64,000 nucleotides of DNA from Streptomyces zhihengii (GTDB lineage: Bacteria > Actinomycetota > Actinomycetes > Streptomycetales > Streptomycetaceae). Under the pieces are notes generated by a model. The model searched no databases. It saw only the letters and a list, made by a program, of their open reading frames with translations, and was not told where the DNA came from. Both the position numbers and the translations under genes were made by a program. Positions 48,738 to 58,804 of this stretch are shown piece by piece. The stretch is taken from contig NZ_JAFEJA010000001.1 of NCBI RefSeq assembly GCF_016919245.1, positions 2,576,001-2,640,000 on the forward strand, given 5' to 3'. The number at the start of each line of letters is the position of its first letter. Positions within the stretch are counted from its first letter, which is position 1.

Positions 48738-49991
48738 TCAGGTGCGGAGCAGGGCGCAGACGGCGTCCTCCTGGATGTCGCGGACGGTGCTCAACAGAGC
48801 GGGCGCCACCTGGGCGTTGATCTGCCGGGTCAGCGAGAACGTGAGGGAGTACCTGCCGTCGGGGGTGGCGGCGACGAGCTGGGTGTAGCCGGGGAAGTTG
48901 CCGGTGTGCCCGAGGACGACGCCGCAGCGAGTGGTGTAGCGGAAGATGCCCAGCCCCGCCCGGTTGGCGCCGGGCCCGGCGGGCTCGGACGCGCCGGGCA
49001 CCCAGCGGCGCTGTTCGCGGACGACGGACGGCGAGGTGAGGACCCCGGGGGCGTAGCCGCGGATGAAACGGGTCATGTCCCGGGGGGTGGAGACGATGCC
49101 GCCGGACGCCCAGACGCCCGAGGCGCTGAGGATCTCGCTGATGTCCTCCGGCGGCGCGGGCGGGTCGACGTCGTAGCCGTGGAGGTAGGGCTCGGGCAGC
49201 TCCCAGCCCTGCGGGAGGCTGGTGTTCCGCAGGCCGAGGGGCCGGTAGACGATCCGGCGGAGCAGTTCCTCGTAGGGGCGCCCGGTCACGGCCTCGGCCA
49301 TCAGGGCCACGGCGATGTTGTCGGAGTTGGAGTACAGGTAGCGCGAGCCGGGGGCGAAGACCAGGGGCTCGCCGGCGACGAAGCGGAGCAGCCGCCGGGA
49401 GTCGAAGCGGCGGCGGGGGTCCTCCTGCAGCAGCCGCTGGAACTCGGGGGCGGTGGTGTAGTCGGGCAGGCCGCTCGTGTGCTGGAGGAGCTGGCGCAGG
49501 GTGACGGCGTGCCAGGCGCGCGGCAGGCGGGGCAGGCGCCTGCCGATGGTGTCGTCGAGACCGAGCCGGCCCTCCGCGACCAGGTGCAGCGCGACGGCTC
49601 CGCTGTACGCCTTGGCCGTGCTGGCGATCCGCATGTGGTCGTCGATCCGGGGCGGGCGCCCGGTCGCGAGGTCGGCCGTGCCCGCGCGCAGCACCCGCTG
49701 CCGGCGGTCGTCCCGGAGCACGACCACGGCGCCCGGCGGGCCGTCCTGCCGGTGCACCAGGGCGTCCAGGCGCTTCTGGAGGCTCCGTACGGAGACGGGC
49801 GGCGTCGCCGTACGGGAGCCGGGGCCGGCGGCGGAGCCGGCGGGCGGCGGGGCGGGGACGGGTGCCGCGGGTGCCGGGGGCGCGATGCCGAGGGCGGCCG
49901 CGGCGAGGGCGAGGCAGGCGCCGAGGCGCAGCGCGCGGGCACGGCCGCGGCGGGGGGCGGGGCCGGGAGCGGGGGGCGGTGCGAGGGGCAT
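48738..49991 (-). CDS. Secreted serine hydrolase, beta-lactamase class C / D-Ala-D-Ala carboxypeptidase family
   Basis: 417 residues; signal peptide (about 1-43, Arg-rich start, [16 protein letters not shown]) and a Pro/Ala linker to residue 68. Penicillin-binding-like catalytic motifs are SxxK in [10 protein letters not shown], YxN in YLYSNSDN and the HTG triad in [11 protein letters not shown]. Length and motifs match Streptomyces R61-like DD-peptidases and esterases; the actual substrate (peptidoglycan stem peptide or ester) is open. Start ATG at 49991. It is monocistronic, upstream of the small basic gene. The region 48522-48737 between them holds GC-rich direct repeats only. Confidence 0.88.
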   Translation of the reverse strand: MPLAPPPAPGPAPRRGRARALRLGACLALAAAALGIAPPAPAAPVPAPPPAGSAAGPGSRTATPPVSVRSLQKRLDALVHRQDGPPGAVVVLRDDRRQRVLRAGTADLATGRPPRIDDHMRIASTAKAYSGAVALHLVAEGRLGLDDTIGRRLPRLPRAWHAVTLRQLLQHTSGLPDYTTAPEFQRLLQEDPRRRFDSRRLLRFVAGEPLVFAPGSRYLYSNSDNIAVALMAEAVTGRPYEELLRRIVYRPLGLRNTSLPQGWELPEPYLHGYDVDPPAPPEDISEILSASGVWASGGIVSTPRDMTRFIRGYAPGVLTSPSVVREQRRWVPGASEPAGPGANRAGLGIFRYTTRCGVVLGHTGNFPGYTQLVAATPDGRYSLTFSLTRQINAQVAPALLSTVRDIQEDAVCALLRT

Positions 49992-50128
49992 GGGGGAACC
50001 TCTGCTGGGGGGAAGGACTGACTCCCCATCAGCATCCGGGCTGGGCGGTGCGGCGCCCGTGCGGGTGCTCCGTCCGGCCCAGCGCCCCCGCGCGGCGGGG
50101 GCGGGCGGCTCCGGACTCCCGGACTCCC

Positions 50129-50160
50129 GGGCTCCGGGCTCCGGGCTCCGGGCTCCGGGC
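50129..50160. repeat. 7-bp tandem repeat (GGGCTCC)n
   Basis: Four to five copies of GGGCTCC lie immediately downstream of the MMPL stop codon (minus strand), preceded by two GGACTCCC-like units. Confidence 0.8.
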
Positions 50161-50166
50161 GGTGCC

Positions 50167-52377
50167 CTACGAGACGAGCTTGTCCTCGTCGCGGGTCTGC
50201 TGGGCCGGAATGGCCGGGCGGGCGGCCTCGCGGCACTCCGGCTTCTCGATGCTGATGCGGGGCAGCAGCCGGTCCAGCCGCTTCGGCAGCCACCAGTTCG
50301 CCCCGCCGAGCAGGTGCATCAGGGCGGGCACCAGCAGGGTGCGCAGGACGAAGGCGTCCAGCGCGACGGCGACGGCGAGGCCGATGCCGAACATGGCGAT
50401 GACCCGGTCGCCGCTGAGGACGAAGGCGAGGAAGACCGAGATCATGATCACGGCCGCGGAGTTGATGACCCGGCTGGTCTCGGCGAGGCCGACGCGCACC
50501 GCGCGCCGGTTGTCCCCCGTCTCCAGCCACTCCTCGTACATCCGGCTGACCAGGAACACCTGGTAGTCCATGGAGAGCCCGAAGAGCACCGAGACCATGA
50601 TCACCGGGAGGAAGGGCTCGATGGGCCCGCCGCGGCCCAGGCCGAGCGGTTCGCTGCCCCAGCCCCACTGGAAGATCGCGACGACCACCCCGAAGGCGGC
50701 CGCCACCGCGGCCACGTTCATCACCGCGGCCTTCAGCGGGATGCCGATCGAGCGGAACGCGAGGAGCAGCAGCAGACAGCCGAGGGCGACGACGACGCCC
50801 ACGAAGAGCGGCAGTTTGCCGACGATGACACCGGCGAAGTCGTCGTAGCTCGCGGTGATGCCGCCGACGTACGCCTGGAGCGAGGTGCCCTGCTCTGCGG
50901 CGGGCAGCACGTCGTCGCGCAGCCGGTCGACCAGCTCGCTCGTCTCGCGGGACTGCGGCGAGGAGTCGGGGACGACGGTGAGCACGGCGGTGTCGCCGCT
51001 GCCGTTGTAGACGACGGGGCCGGCCGATGCCACGCCGTCGGCCGTCCCCAGGGTCCCGGCCAGGCGGTCCATGGCGATCTTGTCGTCGGCGCCGTCGAGG
51101 GTGGCGACGACGGTGAGCGGTCCGTTGACGCCGGGGCCGAAGCCGTCGGCGAGCAGGTCGTACGCCTGGCGGGTGGTGGCGGTGGCGGGCCCGTTGCCCT
51201 GGTCGGAGGTGCCGAGGTGCAGGGAGAACGTGGGCAGGGCGAGCACCAGCATCACGACGGCGGCGACGGCGCCCAGCAGCTTCGGCCGGCGTTCGACGAA
51301 GGCGGACCAGCGGGCGGCGAAGCCGGTCGGCAGCTCGGGCCGGGGCCCGTGCTCGGCAAGCCGGCGCCGCTCGCGGCGGCTGAGCGCCCGGGGGCCGATG
51401 AAGGAGAGCAGCGCCGGGAGCAGGGTGACGGACGCGGCGACGGTCAGGACCACGGTCAGCGAGGCGGCGATGGCGACGCCGTTGAGGAAGTCCAGGCGCA
51501 GGATCAGCATGCCGAGCAGGGCGATGCAGACGGTGGCCCCGGCGAAGACGACGGCCCGTCCGGTCGTGCTCACGGCCTCCCGCGCGGCCTCGGCGACCGG
51601 CAGGCCGCGCTTGAGCGCGCCGCGGTGTCTGGTGACGATGAACAGGGCGTAGTCGATGCCCACGCCGAGGCCGACCAGCAGGCCCAGCATCGGCGCGAAG
51701 TCGGCGACCGTCATCACGTGGCCGAGGAGCACGATCCCGGCGTAGGCGGTGCCGACGGAGACCAGGGCGGTCACGATGGGCAGCAGGCTGGCGGCCAGGG
51801 AGCCGAAGGCGAGGAACAGCACGACGGCGGCGACGGCGACTCCGACGATCTCGGCGACGTGCCCGCCGGACGCCTCGGTCAGGGCGGTCACGGTGCCGCC
51901 CATCTCCACCCGCAGCCCGTCGCCCTCGGCCGACTTCGCGGTGTCGACGACGGCGCGGGCCTGGCCGGCGGAGATGTCGTCGGCCTGGGCGTCGAAGGCG
52001 ACGACGGCGTACGCGGTGCGGCCGTCGGCGCTGATCTGCCCGGTGCCCCGGTCGCCGTAGGGCCCGGTGACGGCGGCGACGCCGTCCAGGGCGGCGACCT
52101 CGTCGAGCATCGCCGTCACCTGCCGCTCGGTGGCGGCTGAGCGCACGCTGCCGTCGGCGGTGTGCCACACGATGGTGTCGCTGTCGCCGCCGAGGCCGTG
52201 GAAGCCCTCCTGGAGGAGGGCGGTGGCCCGGCCGGACTCGGTGCCGTGGGCGTCGTAGTCGTTGGAGTAGGCGGAGCCGGCCACGACCGCGCCGGCGGCG
52301 GTGCCGCCGAGGGCGAGGAGCCAGAGCAGGACGACGACGAGTCGGTGGGTGACACACCAGCGCGCGATAGCTGCCAA
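50167..52377 (-). CDS. MMPL/RND-family membrane transporter
   Basis: 736-residue transporter with about 11-12 TM helices in two homologous halves, each with one TM, a large extracytoplasmic loop and five TMs. Signatures: FAPMLGLLVGLGVGIDYALFIV-type TM4 (Asp-Tyr pair GIDYALF) and its partner GLSMDYQVFLVSRMYEEW in the second half. MMPL proteins export lipids or other hydrophobic compounds using the proton gradient; the cargo here is unknown. TTG at 52377 was chosen because GGGAG lies 8 nt upstream. It follows the phospholipase gene after a 203-bp gap (52378-52580) that is AT-richer and probably contains its promoter. Confidence 0.9.
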   Translation of the reverse strand: MAAIARWCVTHRLVVVLLWLLALGGTAAGAVVAGSAYSNDYDAHGTESGRATALLQEGFHGLGGDSDTIVWHTADGSVRSAATERQVTAMLDEVAALDGVAAVTGPYGDRGTGQISADGRTAYAVVAFDAQADDISAGQARAVVDTAKSAEGDGLRVEMGGTVTALTEASGGHVAEIVGVAVAAVVLFLAFGSLAASLLPIVTALVSVGTAYAGIVLLGHVMTVADFAPMLGLLVGLGVGIDYALFIVTRHRGALKRGLPVAEAAREAVSTTGRAVVFAGATVCIALLGMLILRLDFLNGVAIAASLTVVLTVAASVTLLPALLSFIGPRALSRRERRRLAEHGPRPELPTGFAARWSAFVERRPKLLGAVAAVVMLVLALPTFSLHLGTSDQGNGPATATTRQAYDLLADGFGPGVNGPLTVVATLDGADDKIAMDRLAGTLGTADGVASAGPVVYNGSGDTAVLTVVPDSSPQSRETSELVDRLRDDVLPAAEQGTSLQAYVGGITASYDDFAGVIVGKLPLFVGVVVALGCLLLLLAFRSIGIPLKAAVMNVAAVAAAFGVVVAIFQWGWGSEPLGLGRGGPIEPFLPVIMVSVLFGLSMDYQVFLVSRMYEEWLETGDNRRAVRVGLAETSRVINSAAVIMISVFLAFVLSGDRVIAMFGIGLAVAVALDAFVLRTLLVPALMHLLGGANWWLPKRLDRLLPRISIEKPECREAARPAIPAQQTRDEDKLVS

Positions 52378-52580
52378 CGGACCTGCTCCCTGAGTGGTGC
52401 GTCGATCTTTGACCGGGAACAGCCCGCAAAGAAACGCATGACCTGTACCGCCACTGTCGCAGCCAACTGTGATCGTTTGCCCGTTTCGTGGCATTACTCA
52501 CAGCGGTGCGCGGAAGCCGGATCTTCGGGAGAACCGGCCGCCGCGCACCCGCCGCGGGGAGCGGGCCGCGCTCGCGCGGC

Positions 52581-54674
52581 TCAGCCGGAGACGCCCGCGC
52601 GGCCGTTCTCGATGCGTCCCATCAGACGGCGCCGGAAGCCCTCGTCGCCGTCGGCGGTCACCTCCAGGTCGTACCAGCCGTGGGCGTCCGCGGCGGAGTG
52701 CACGAGCGTGCGGGCCCGGCCGGGGCGGACCGTGACCCGGTGGGGCCGGCCGTGCAGATCGGCCTCGTCGGCGTAGCCGAGCGGGCGGACCGCGAAGGTG
52801 AGCGGGGTGGTGCCGTCGTTGCGCAGGGTGAGGTGCAGGTCCCGGTCGCGGGGATCGACGCGCGAGACGACCCCGGCGCCCCCGTCCCGGCGGCCGGCGA
52901 ACTCGCGCCGGAAGCCGCCCGGGCCGGTGATCGTGAAGCGGTAGGCGTCACCGGCCAGCGGCACCTCCCAGAGCGCCTCCCCCCGCACGTCGCGGTGCTG
53001 GGGCACGGCGAACTCCCCGGCGTACGGGTAGAGCGCGAAGTGCGCGCTCGCCCGGCCCGTGTTGCGCAGGGTCACCGTGAACGCCTCCCCGTCGGCCCTC
53101 CCGTGGGCGTCGGGCTGGTACGGCAGCGGCCGGGACGGGCGGGTGCCCGGCTCCTGGACGGGCATCCGCTGCTCCGCCGGCGGCAGCGGACGCCAGCGGC
53201 CGGTGAACGGCGGGACGGGGCCGGGGCGCTCCACGGGGGGCTGCCGCCGGCCGCGGCCGAAGTCGAAGGCCGACGTCAGGTCGCCCGTGACGGTGCGCCG
53301 CCAGCGGGTGATGTTCGGCTCGGCGACACCGGTCCACTTCTCCAGCAGGCGGATCACCGAGGTGTGGTCGAAGACCTCGGAGCAGACGTACCCGCCGACG
53401 GACCACGGGGAGACGACGAGCATCGGCACCCGGATGCCGAGACCGGTGGGCAGCCCCTGCCAGCGCTCCTCGGTGTCCCCGGCGGGCGGCACCGGCGGCG
53501 GCACGTGGTCGAAGAAGCCGTCGTTCTCGTCGTAGTTGATCAGCAGCACGGTGTGCCGCCACACCTCCGGGTGGGAGGCGAGCGCGTCCAGGATCCGGTA
53601 GACGAGCGAGGCGGAGGCGATCGGCGACGAGGAGCCGGGGTGCTCGGAGTCGACCGCGGAGGGCACCAGGTAGGAGACCTCCGGCAGCGTGCCCGCGGCG
53701 ACGTCGGCCCGGAAGGCGTCCGCGAGACCGCCCGTGGGGACGCGGCGCAGCCCCCGCTCGAACAGCGAGCGCTCGGCCGGGGTCAGCGCGGCGACGCCCC
53801 GGTCGAGCGCGGCGAGCAGCCGCTCCCGCTCGGCGGCGTCGGCGGTGGAGCGGACCTTCGCGTAGAAGGCCTCCATGTAAGTGAAGTCACCCGCCGGGGC
53901 CAGCGCCTTGCGGGCGATCCGCTTGAAGGTGGTGAAGAACTCGATGTTGTTGTCGGTGAAGTTCTCCCACTCGGTGTACGTCCGCCAGCTCCGGCCCGCC
54001 TTCTCCAGGCGCTCGGCGTAGGTGGGCCAGGGGTAGCCGGGGTGGGTGCCCTCCGCGTACGCGGCGTTCGTCACCGCCCGCTTGCCGTCGGCCTCGTAGC
54101 CCGTCCAGCCGCTCCACAGATGGTTGCGGTTGGGGCTGGTGGAGGTGTGGGTGGAGGAGTGGTAGGCGTCGCAGATCGTGAAGGTGTCGGCGAGTTCGTA
54201 GTGCAGGGGCAGGTCGCGGCGGTCGTAGTGGGCCATGGTCGCGCCGGTCTTCGCGGAGACCCACCCGTCCATCCAGCCGTCGCGCCACGCCTTGGCGCCG
54301 CCGCTCCAGGAGTGGTCGAGGTCGCCGATGTACTGGAGGTCCTTGCGCTGCGCCTCGGCGGCGTCCCGGACGGGGAAGGGCAGCACCGGGCCGGACGGCC
54401 CCGGCTGCTCGAACACCGTGCCGCCGGAGGGAAGATCCACGGCGTTGCGGTCGCCGAAGCCGCGGACTCCGCGCAGGGTGCCGAAGTAGTGGTCGAAGGA
54501 GCGGTTCTCCTGCATCAGGACCACGACGTGCCGCACCGCGTCCAGTCCGCCCCGGGGCGGCTCGGCGGCGAGCGCCGTTCGGAGCGACGGCGGCAGCAGG
54601 GAACCGGCCGCGGCCGCGCCGAGGGCGCTTCCTCCGAGCGCGAGCATCCTTCTGCGTGAGACTTCCGGTGACAT
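52581..54674 (-). CDS. Tat-exported phospholipase C (phosphocholine-type, phosphoesterase family)
   Basis: 697 residues. Twin-arginine signal SRRRMLALGGSALGAA, cleavage near LAAEPP. The phosphoesterase domain (about 45-480) has metal/nucleophile segments VVVLMQENRSFDHYFG, NRNHLWSGW, INYDENDGFFDHVPPP and VFDHTSVIRLLEKW. Two C-terminal beta domains of about 80 residues (FTVTLRNTGRASAHFALYPYAGEF; HLTLRNDGTTPLTF) are typical of non-haemolytic PLC. It hydrolyses phosphatidylcholine or sphingomyelin by family; in Streptomyces such enzymes are often phosphate-starvation-induced, although no clear PHO box was identified. ATG at 54674 has AGAGG 6 nt upstream. Confidence 0.92.
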   Translation of the reverse strand: MSPEVSRRRMLALGGSALGAAAAGSLLPPSLRTALAAEPPRGGLDAVRHVVVLMQENRSFDHYFGTLRGVRGFGDRNAVDLPSGGTVFEQPGPSGPVLPFPVRDAAEAQRKDLQYIGDLDHSWSGGAKAWRDGWMDGWVSAKTGATMAHYDRRDLPLHYELADTFTICDAYHSSTHTSTSPNRNHLWSGWTGYEADGKRAVTNAAYAEGTHPGYPWPTYAERLEKAGRSWRTYTEWENFTDNNIEFFTTFKRIARKALAPAGDFTYMEAFYAKVRSTADAAERERLLAALDRGVAALTPAERSLFERGLRRVPTGGLADAFRADVAAGTLPEVSYLVPSAVDSEHPGSSSPIASASLVYRILDALASHPEVWRHTVLLINYDENDGFFDHVPPPVPPAGDTEERWQGLPTGLGIRVPMLVVSPWSVGGYVCSEVFDHTSVIRLLEKWTGVAEPNITRWRRTVTGDLTSAFDFGRGRRQPPVERPGPVPPFTGRWRPLPPAEQRMPVQEPGTRPSRPLPYQPDAHGRADGEAFTVTLRNTGRASAHFALYPYAGEFAVPQHRDVRGEALWEVPLAGDAYRFTITGPGGFRREFAGRRDGGAGVVSRVDPRDRDLHLTLRNDGTTPLTFAVRPLGYADEADLHGRPHRVTVRPGRARTLVHSAADAHGWYDLEVTADGDEGFRRRLMGRIENGRAGVSG

Positions 54675-54935
54675 GCGCGACCTCTTCGTCGACGGCCAGT
54701 GGGGCGGCTGCGGTCCAGCGGTGGACACGGCCCGGACGGTACTGAGCACGGGTGGCCCCGAGAAGGCCCGGTGGCGTCATCGCCGTGAACGTCCATCCGC
54801 CCGGACGAGGAGTCCAAGCGAGATCCGGCCACCGCCGACGGGCCGGCCAGCACGGCACCGGTCCGCTGGGGCCCGAATCGGTCGCCGTCGCCAGTACGCC
54901 CCGAAGTGTCGGCGCCGGCTGGCACCATGGCCGGC

Positions 54936-55835
54936 ATGGACTACAGGGGGCCCCACGGGACGGCACCGGCGCCGGCGGACGCCGCGGAGTACGCCCGCGC
55001 GCTGCACGACACACCCGGGCCGTACCTCGGCCGGGCCCCGGCGGCCGTGCTGGTGCACGAGCCCGGGGCCGGCCTCGCGGCGCGGCGCGAGGCCCTGTGG
55101 GACGTGTACGCGGCGATCGTGGCCCGGCTCGGCGAACCGACGCTGTACGGCGGCTCGTCGCACGGCCCGAGCGTCCGCTGGCGCGACAGCCGCAGGACGG
55201 TACTGCTCTCGGGCGACCGGGACACCGTCGGCCTCTCCGTGCACGACACGGCGGCGCTGGAGGGCGAGGAGGACCGCACGTTCGCCTGGAGCGGCGCCTG
55301 GCGGGCCGACGACCCGCTCGGCACCGGCGAACTCCCCTACCTCTGGCGGCTGGACCGCGGCGGCCCCGGCGAGTCCCCCGCCGGCCGCCCGCGCTGCCGC
55401 GCGGCCACGACCCTCGACGACTTCCGGGCCCGCCTCGGCATGCTCCTCGCGGCGTGGGTGGAGCAACTGCCGGTGCAGGTGGGCACGGACTGGGCGTCGT
55501 TCCGGCTGACCAGCGCCGCCGACCGCGGCCGCCAGCTCCTCGTCTCCTACAGCATCGAGGACGGACTGCACGCCTCCGTCGACGACCGCGACGGCCCCGA
55601 CGGGGAGGACCGGGCGCGGACGATGCACGCCCGGGGCTGGCAGTACCGCGACCGCGGCTGGTGGCAGACGGAGTTCACCGCCCCCGACCGGGCCGAGGCC
55701 ACCGCCCTGGCCGATCTCGTCGTCGCCGAACTCTGGGCCCGCGGCACCCTCGACCCGGAGTCCCTCCGCGCCCGCGACGTGAGCTGCAAGGACCGCGGCG
55801 AGATGTGGCTCCCGGGGCTGGGCATCCGCCAGTGA
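54936..55835 (+). CDS. Hypothetical protein
   Basis: 299 residues from ATG at 54936; ATG at 54927 and GTG at 54906 are in-frame alternatives. No signal peptide or TM helix. The sequence has a tryptophan-rich beta pattern (SVRWRDSRRTVLLSGDRDTV, TFAWSGAWRADDP, then in the second half LPVQVGTDWASFRLTSAADR and WQYRDRGWWQTEF), suggesting two related alpha/beta domains of the kind seen in immunity or chaperone-like TY-Chap proteins, but no family can be assigned with confidence. Codon bias supports a real gene. Divergent from the phospholipase gene. Confidence 0.65.
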   Translation: MDYRGPHGTAPAPADAAEYARALHDTPGPYLGRAPAAVLVHEPGAGLAARREALWDVYAAIVARLGEPTLYGGSSHGPSVRWRDSRRTVLLSGDRDTVGLSVHDTAALEGEEDRTFAWSGAWRADDPLGTGELPYLWRLDRGGPGESPAGRPRCRAATTLDDFRARLGMLLAAWVEQLPVQVGTDWASFRLTSAADRGRQLLVSYSIEDGLHASVDDRDGPDGEDRARTMHARGWQYRDRGWWQTEFTAPDRAEATALADLVVAELWARGTLDPESLRARDVSCKDRGEMWLPGLGIRQ

Positions 55836-55877
55836 GGCGCGCGGGGCGCGCGCTGCGGGCGGGCCGCGCTGAGCGCG

Positions 55878-56152
55878 GCGGCCGCGGGAGCCGTCCCCGG
55901 GGCGGTACGGGCAGCCGGGGCGGGGCGAGCGCACGGGGGCCTTCAGCGGCCGGACGCACTCAGGCGGCACGGGCAGCCCGGCCTCGGGACCCTGGCCCGG
56001 GCGGGCCGCCGGAAGCGCTGCACGCACCTGGCGCGCCCCGGCACGCGAGACGCCGGGCGGCGGAAGCCCCGCGGCTCCCGGCGGACCCGGCGGCCACGGG
56101 AGCCGTCCCCGGGGCGGTACGGGCAGCCGGGGCGGGGCGAGCGCACGGGGGC
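55878..56152. repeat. Duplicated 63-bp GC-rich repeat in non-coding DNA
   Basis: 55878-55940 and 56090-56152 are identical but for one base. A third degenerate copy starts near 56262. They lie in a 764-bp stretch (55836-56599) with no convincing gene: long open frames run on both strands, but lack ribosome sites and show Arg/Pro/Gly-only composition. Confidence 0.8.
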
Positions 56153-56599
56153 ACGGGCCGCCCGGCTGGGGGACGTGGCCAGGGGCGCCGCAGGAGCGGT
56201 CGGACTCACCCCGGCGTGCGCTGACGCGCAGGTGGTGCCGCGCGGCGCCCGCAGGGCCCGGCGGCTCCGGGAGCCGTCCCCGGGTGTGGCCCTGGGGCGG
56301 TACGGGAAGCCCCGCCTGGAGCGCCGCGGGAACGACCGGCCGCACCTGGCGTGCCCCGGCATGCGAGACGCGTGGTGCGCGGGAGTGGGTGGCGCCCTGA
56401 GCGCGGCACCAGCAGGTTCCCGCCGGCCTGGCGGCCGCGGGAGGCGGCGCGGGCCCGCTAGGCCGGAACGCCGGCGGAGCGGCGGGACCGCGCGAACCCG
56501 GCCCGGTGTCGCCGGAGGGGCGGACCCCCGAGACCGCGAGCGCCCCCGGCCGGCCCTCCGGGGCGGCGCCGGGGCCCGTCGGCCCCGGGGCCGGTCGGG

Positions 56600-56881
56600 T
56601 CAGGAACCCAGGAGGCCCGTGACCGGGGCGAGCTGGCCCGTCAGGGGGTCGAGGTCGTGGGGGATGCCCGCCAGGCGGTTGAGGCCGTTGAGCTGCTGGG
56701 TGGGGGTGGGGAGCTGCTCGCGGTGCTCGGGGGCGACGGAGCTCGTCGCGAGGGAGTCCAGCTCGTGGGTCACCGAGAGCGCCCCGGCGTCGGAGTGGGC
56801 GGCGCTCGCGGCGGGGGCCGCGAGGGCCGTGGCGCCCGCGGCGAGCGCGACGGCGGCGAGGACACGCTGTGCTGTGATCAT
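56600..56881 (-). CDS. Small secreted protein of unknown function
   Basis: 93 residues: signal peptide (MITAQRVLAAVALAAGATALA, cleavage at ASA-AHS near residue 28) and a mature part of about 65 residues with Leu-rich amphipathic stretches (LNGLNRLAGIPHDLDPLTGQL, split). No Cys, so it is not a chaplin with disulfide or a short-chaplin; no family is recognised. Similar small secreted proteins near gatB occur in streptomycetes. The gene is transcribed behind gatB after a strong terminator. Confidence 0.7.
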   Translation of the reverse strand: MITAQRVLAAVALAAGATALAAPAASAAHSDAGALSVTHELDSLATSSVAPEHREQLPTPTQQLNGLNRLAGIPHDLDPLTGQLAPVTGLLGS

Positions 56882-56962
56882 GCCGTGAGCAACGGCCCCG
56901 CCCCCTGATCGGTCACGGCCCCCCGCCCCCGCTCACCCGTGCGGTGCCGGGACCGCACGCCG

Positions 56963-57000
56963 CGGGGGCGGCGCGCACCGCGTGGTGCGCGCCGCCCCCG
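56963..57000 (-). terminator. Terminator of gatB
   Basis: Perfect 17-bp stem (56963-56979 with 56984-57000) and a 4-nt loop, 36 nt after the gatB stop. Confidence 0.85.
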
Positions 57001-57036
57001 TGGACGGTCCTGCCGGGCGCGCGGCCCGGCGTGGGC

Positions 57037-58545
57037 TCAGCCCTCGACGCCGAGGCGCTCCAGGATGAGCTCCTTGACGCGTGCCGCGTCCGCCTGGCCG
57101 CGCGTGGTCTTCATGACCGCGCCGACCAGCGCGCCGACCGCGGCCACCTTGCCGCCGCGGATCTTGTCGGCGATCGCCGCGTTGCCCGCGATGGCCTCGT
57201 CGACGGCCGCGCCGAGCGCGCCCTCGTCCGAGACGACCTTCAGGCCGCGCTTCTCGACGACCGCGTCCGGGTCGCCCTCGCCGGCGAGCACGCCCTCGAT
57301 GACCTGACGGGCCAGCTTGTCGTTGAGGTCGCCGGCCGCCACCAGCGCCGTCACCCGGGCGACCTGCGCCGGGGTGATGGGCAGCGCGGCGAGGTCGACG
57401 CCCTGCTCGTTGGCGCTGCGGGCCAGCTCGCCCATCCACCACTTGCGGGCCGAGCCCGCGTCCGCGCCGGCCTCGGTGGTGGCGACGATCAGGTCGACCG
57501 CGCCCGCGTTGAGGATCGACTGCATGTCGTGCTCGGAGACGCCCCACTCCTCGCGGAGACGGTTGCGGCGCACCCGCGGCAGCTCGGGCAGCGTGGCGCG
57601 CAGCTCCTCGACCCACTCGCGCGACGGCGCGACCGGGACCAGGTCGGGCTCGGGGAAGTAGCGGTAGTCCTCCGCCTCCTCCTTGATCCGGCCGGACGTG
57701 GTGGAGCCGTCGTCCTCGTGGAAGTGACGGGTCTCCTGCACGATCGTGCCACCCGACGAGAGCACCGCGGCGTGCCGCTGGATCTCGAAGCGGGCCGCAC
57801 GCTCGACGCTGCGCAGCGAGTTGACGTTCTTCGTCTCGGAGCGGGTGCCGAACTTCTCGGTGCCGTTGGGCCGCAGCGACAGGTTCACGTCGCAGCGCAT
57901 CTGGCCCATCTCCATGCGGGCGTCGGAGACCCCGAGGGCGCGGATCAGCTCGCGCAGCTCCGCGACGTACGCCTTGGCGACCTCGGGGGCGCGCGCGCCG
58001 GCGCCGGTGATCGGCTTGGTGACGATCTCGATCAGCGGGATGCCGGCCCGGTTGTAGTCGAGCAGCGAGTGCGAGGCGCCGTGGATGCGGCCGGTGGCAC
58101 CGCCGACGTGGGTCGACTTGCCGGTGTCCTCCTCCATGTGGGCGCGCTCGATCTCCACGCGGAAGATCTCGCCGTCCTCCAGCTGGACGTCCAGATAGCC
58201 GTTGAAGGCGATCGGCTCGTCGTACTGGGAGGTCTGGAAGTTCTTCGGCATGTCCGGATAGAAGTAGTTCTTCCGGGCGAAACGGCACCACTCGGCGATC
58301 TCGCAGTGCAGCGCGAGACCGATCTTGACGGCCGACTCGACGCCGACGGCGTTGACGACGGGCAGCGAGCCGGGCATGCCGAGGCAGGTCGGGCAGGTCT
58401 GCGAGTTGGGCTCGGCGCCCAGCTCGGTCGAGCACCCGCAGAACATCTTGGTCTTGGTGCCGAGCTCGACATGGACCTCCAGGCCCATGACGGGGTCGTA
58501 GGACGCGAGGGCGTCCTCGTACGACACCAGTTCAGTGACGGTCAC
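57037..58545 (-). CDS. gatB: Asp-tRNA(Asn)/Glu-tRNA(Gln) amidotransferase subunit B
   Basis: tRNA-binding and kinase subunit of GatCAB, which converts Glu-tRNA(Gln) and/or Asp-tRNA(Asn) to the amidated forms. 502 residues. The cradle domain starts [20 protein letters not shown]; the zinc site is formed by Cys in MFCGCS and TCPTCLG; the kinase-site segment is [16 protein letters not shown]. The helical and YqeY tail domains follow ([26 protein letters not shown]). GTG at 58545, with GAGAGGG upstream. Last gene of the gatC-gatA-small-gatB unit. Confidence 0.96.
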   Translation of the reverse strand: MTVTELVSYEDALASYDPVMGLEVHVELGTKTKMFCGCSTELGAEPNSQTCPTCLGMPGSLPVVNAVGVESAVKIGLALHCEIAEWCRFARKNYFYPDMPKNFQTSQYDEPIAFNGYLDVQLEDGEIFRVEIERAHMEEDTGKSTHVGGATGRIHGASHSLLDYNRAGIPLIEIVTKPITGAGARAPEVAKAYVAELRELIRALGVSDARMEMGQMRCDVNLSLRPNGTEKFGTRSETKNVNSLRSVERAARFEIQRHAAVLSSGGTIVQETRHFHEDDGSTTSGRIKEEAEDYRYFPEPDLVPVAPSREWVEELRATLPELPRVRRNRLREEWGVSEHDMQSILNAGAVDLIVATTEAGADAGSARKWWMGELARSANEQGVDLAALPITPAQVARVTALVAAGDLNDKLARQVIEGVLAGEGDPDAVVEKRGLKVVSDEGALGAAVDEAIAGNAAIADKIRGGKVAAVGALVGAVMKTTRGQADAARVKELILERLGVEG

Positions 58546-58561
58546 GATGAAACTTTCCCTC

Positions 58562-58804
58562 TCAGCCCAGCAGAACGTCGTCGTCGCCGAGCCGCTTCAG
58601 CTCGCGGTAGAGGATGGCCAGGCCGGTGACGATCGCGGCGGCCGACACGGCGGCGTCGGCCAGGCGCAGGAAGTCGTTGTCGCTGCGGGCCATCTTCGCC
58701 TGCTTCGCGACGCTGATCGCGCCGAACGCGGTGCTGGCCAGCGAGACGTACAGACCGGTCTTGGACTTCTTGAAGTTCTTGGCCTTCTTTGCCATGGCGC
58801 TCAT
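58562..58804 (-). CDS. Small membrane protein between gatA and gatB
   Basis: 80 residues: basic N-terminus ([11 protein letters not shown]) then one or two hydrophobic helices ([36 protein letters not shown]) and an acidic end LGDDDVLLG. No family function is known. Its ATG overlaps the gatA stop codon (ATGA), so it is translationally coupled and must be co-expressed with GatCAB. It ends 16 bp before gatB. The second ATG at 58795 is an alternative start. Confidence 0.8.
   Translation of the reverse strand: MSAMAKKAKNFKKSKTGLYVSLASTAFGAISVAKQAKMARSDNDFLRLADAAVSAAAIVTGLAILYRELKRLGDDDVLLG

Noticed and set aside
56175..56888. Plus-strand frame over the small secreted protein and repeats
   Set aside because: No ribosome site and composition typical of shadow frames in GC-rich DNA; it crosses the 63-bp repeat area.
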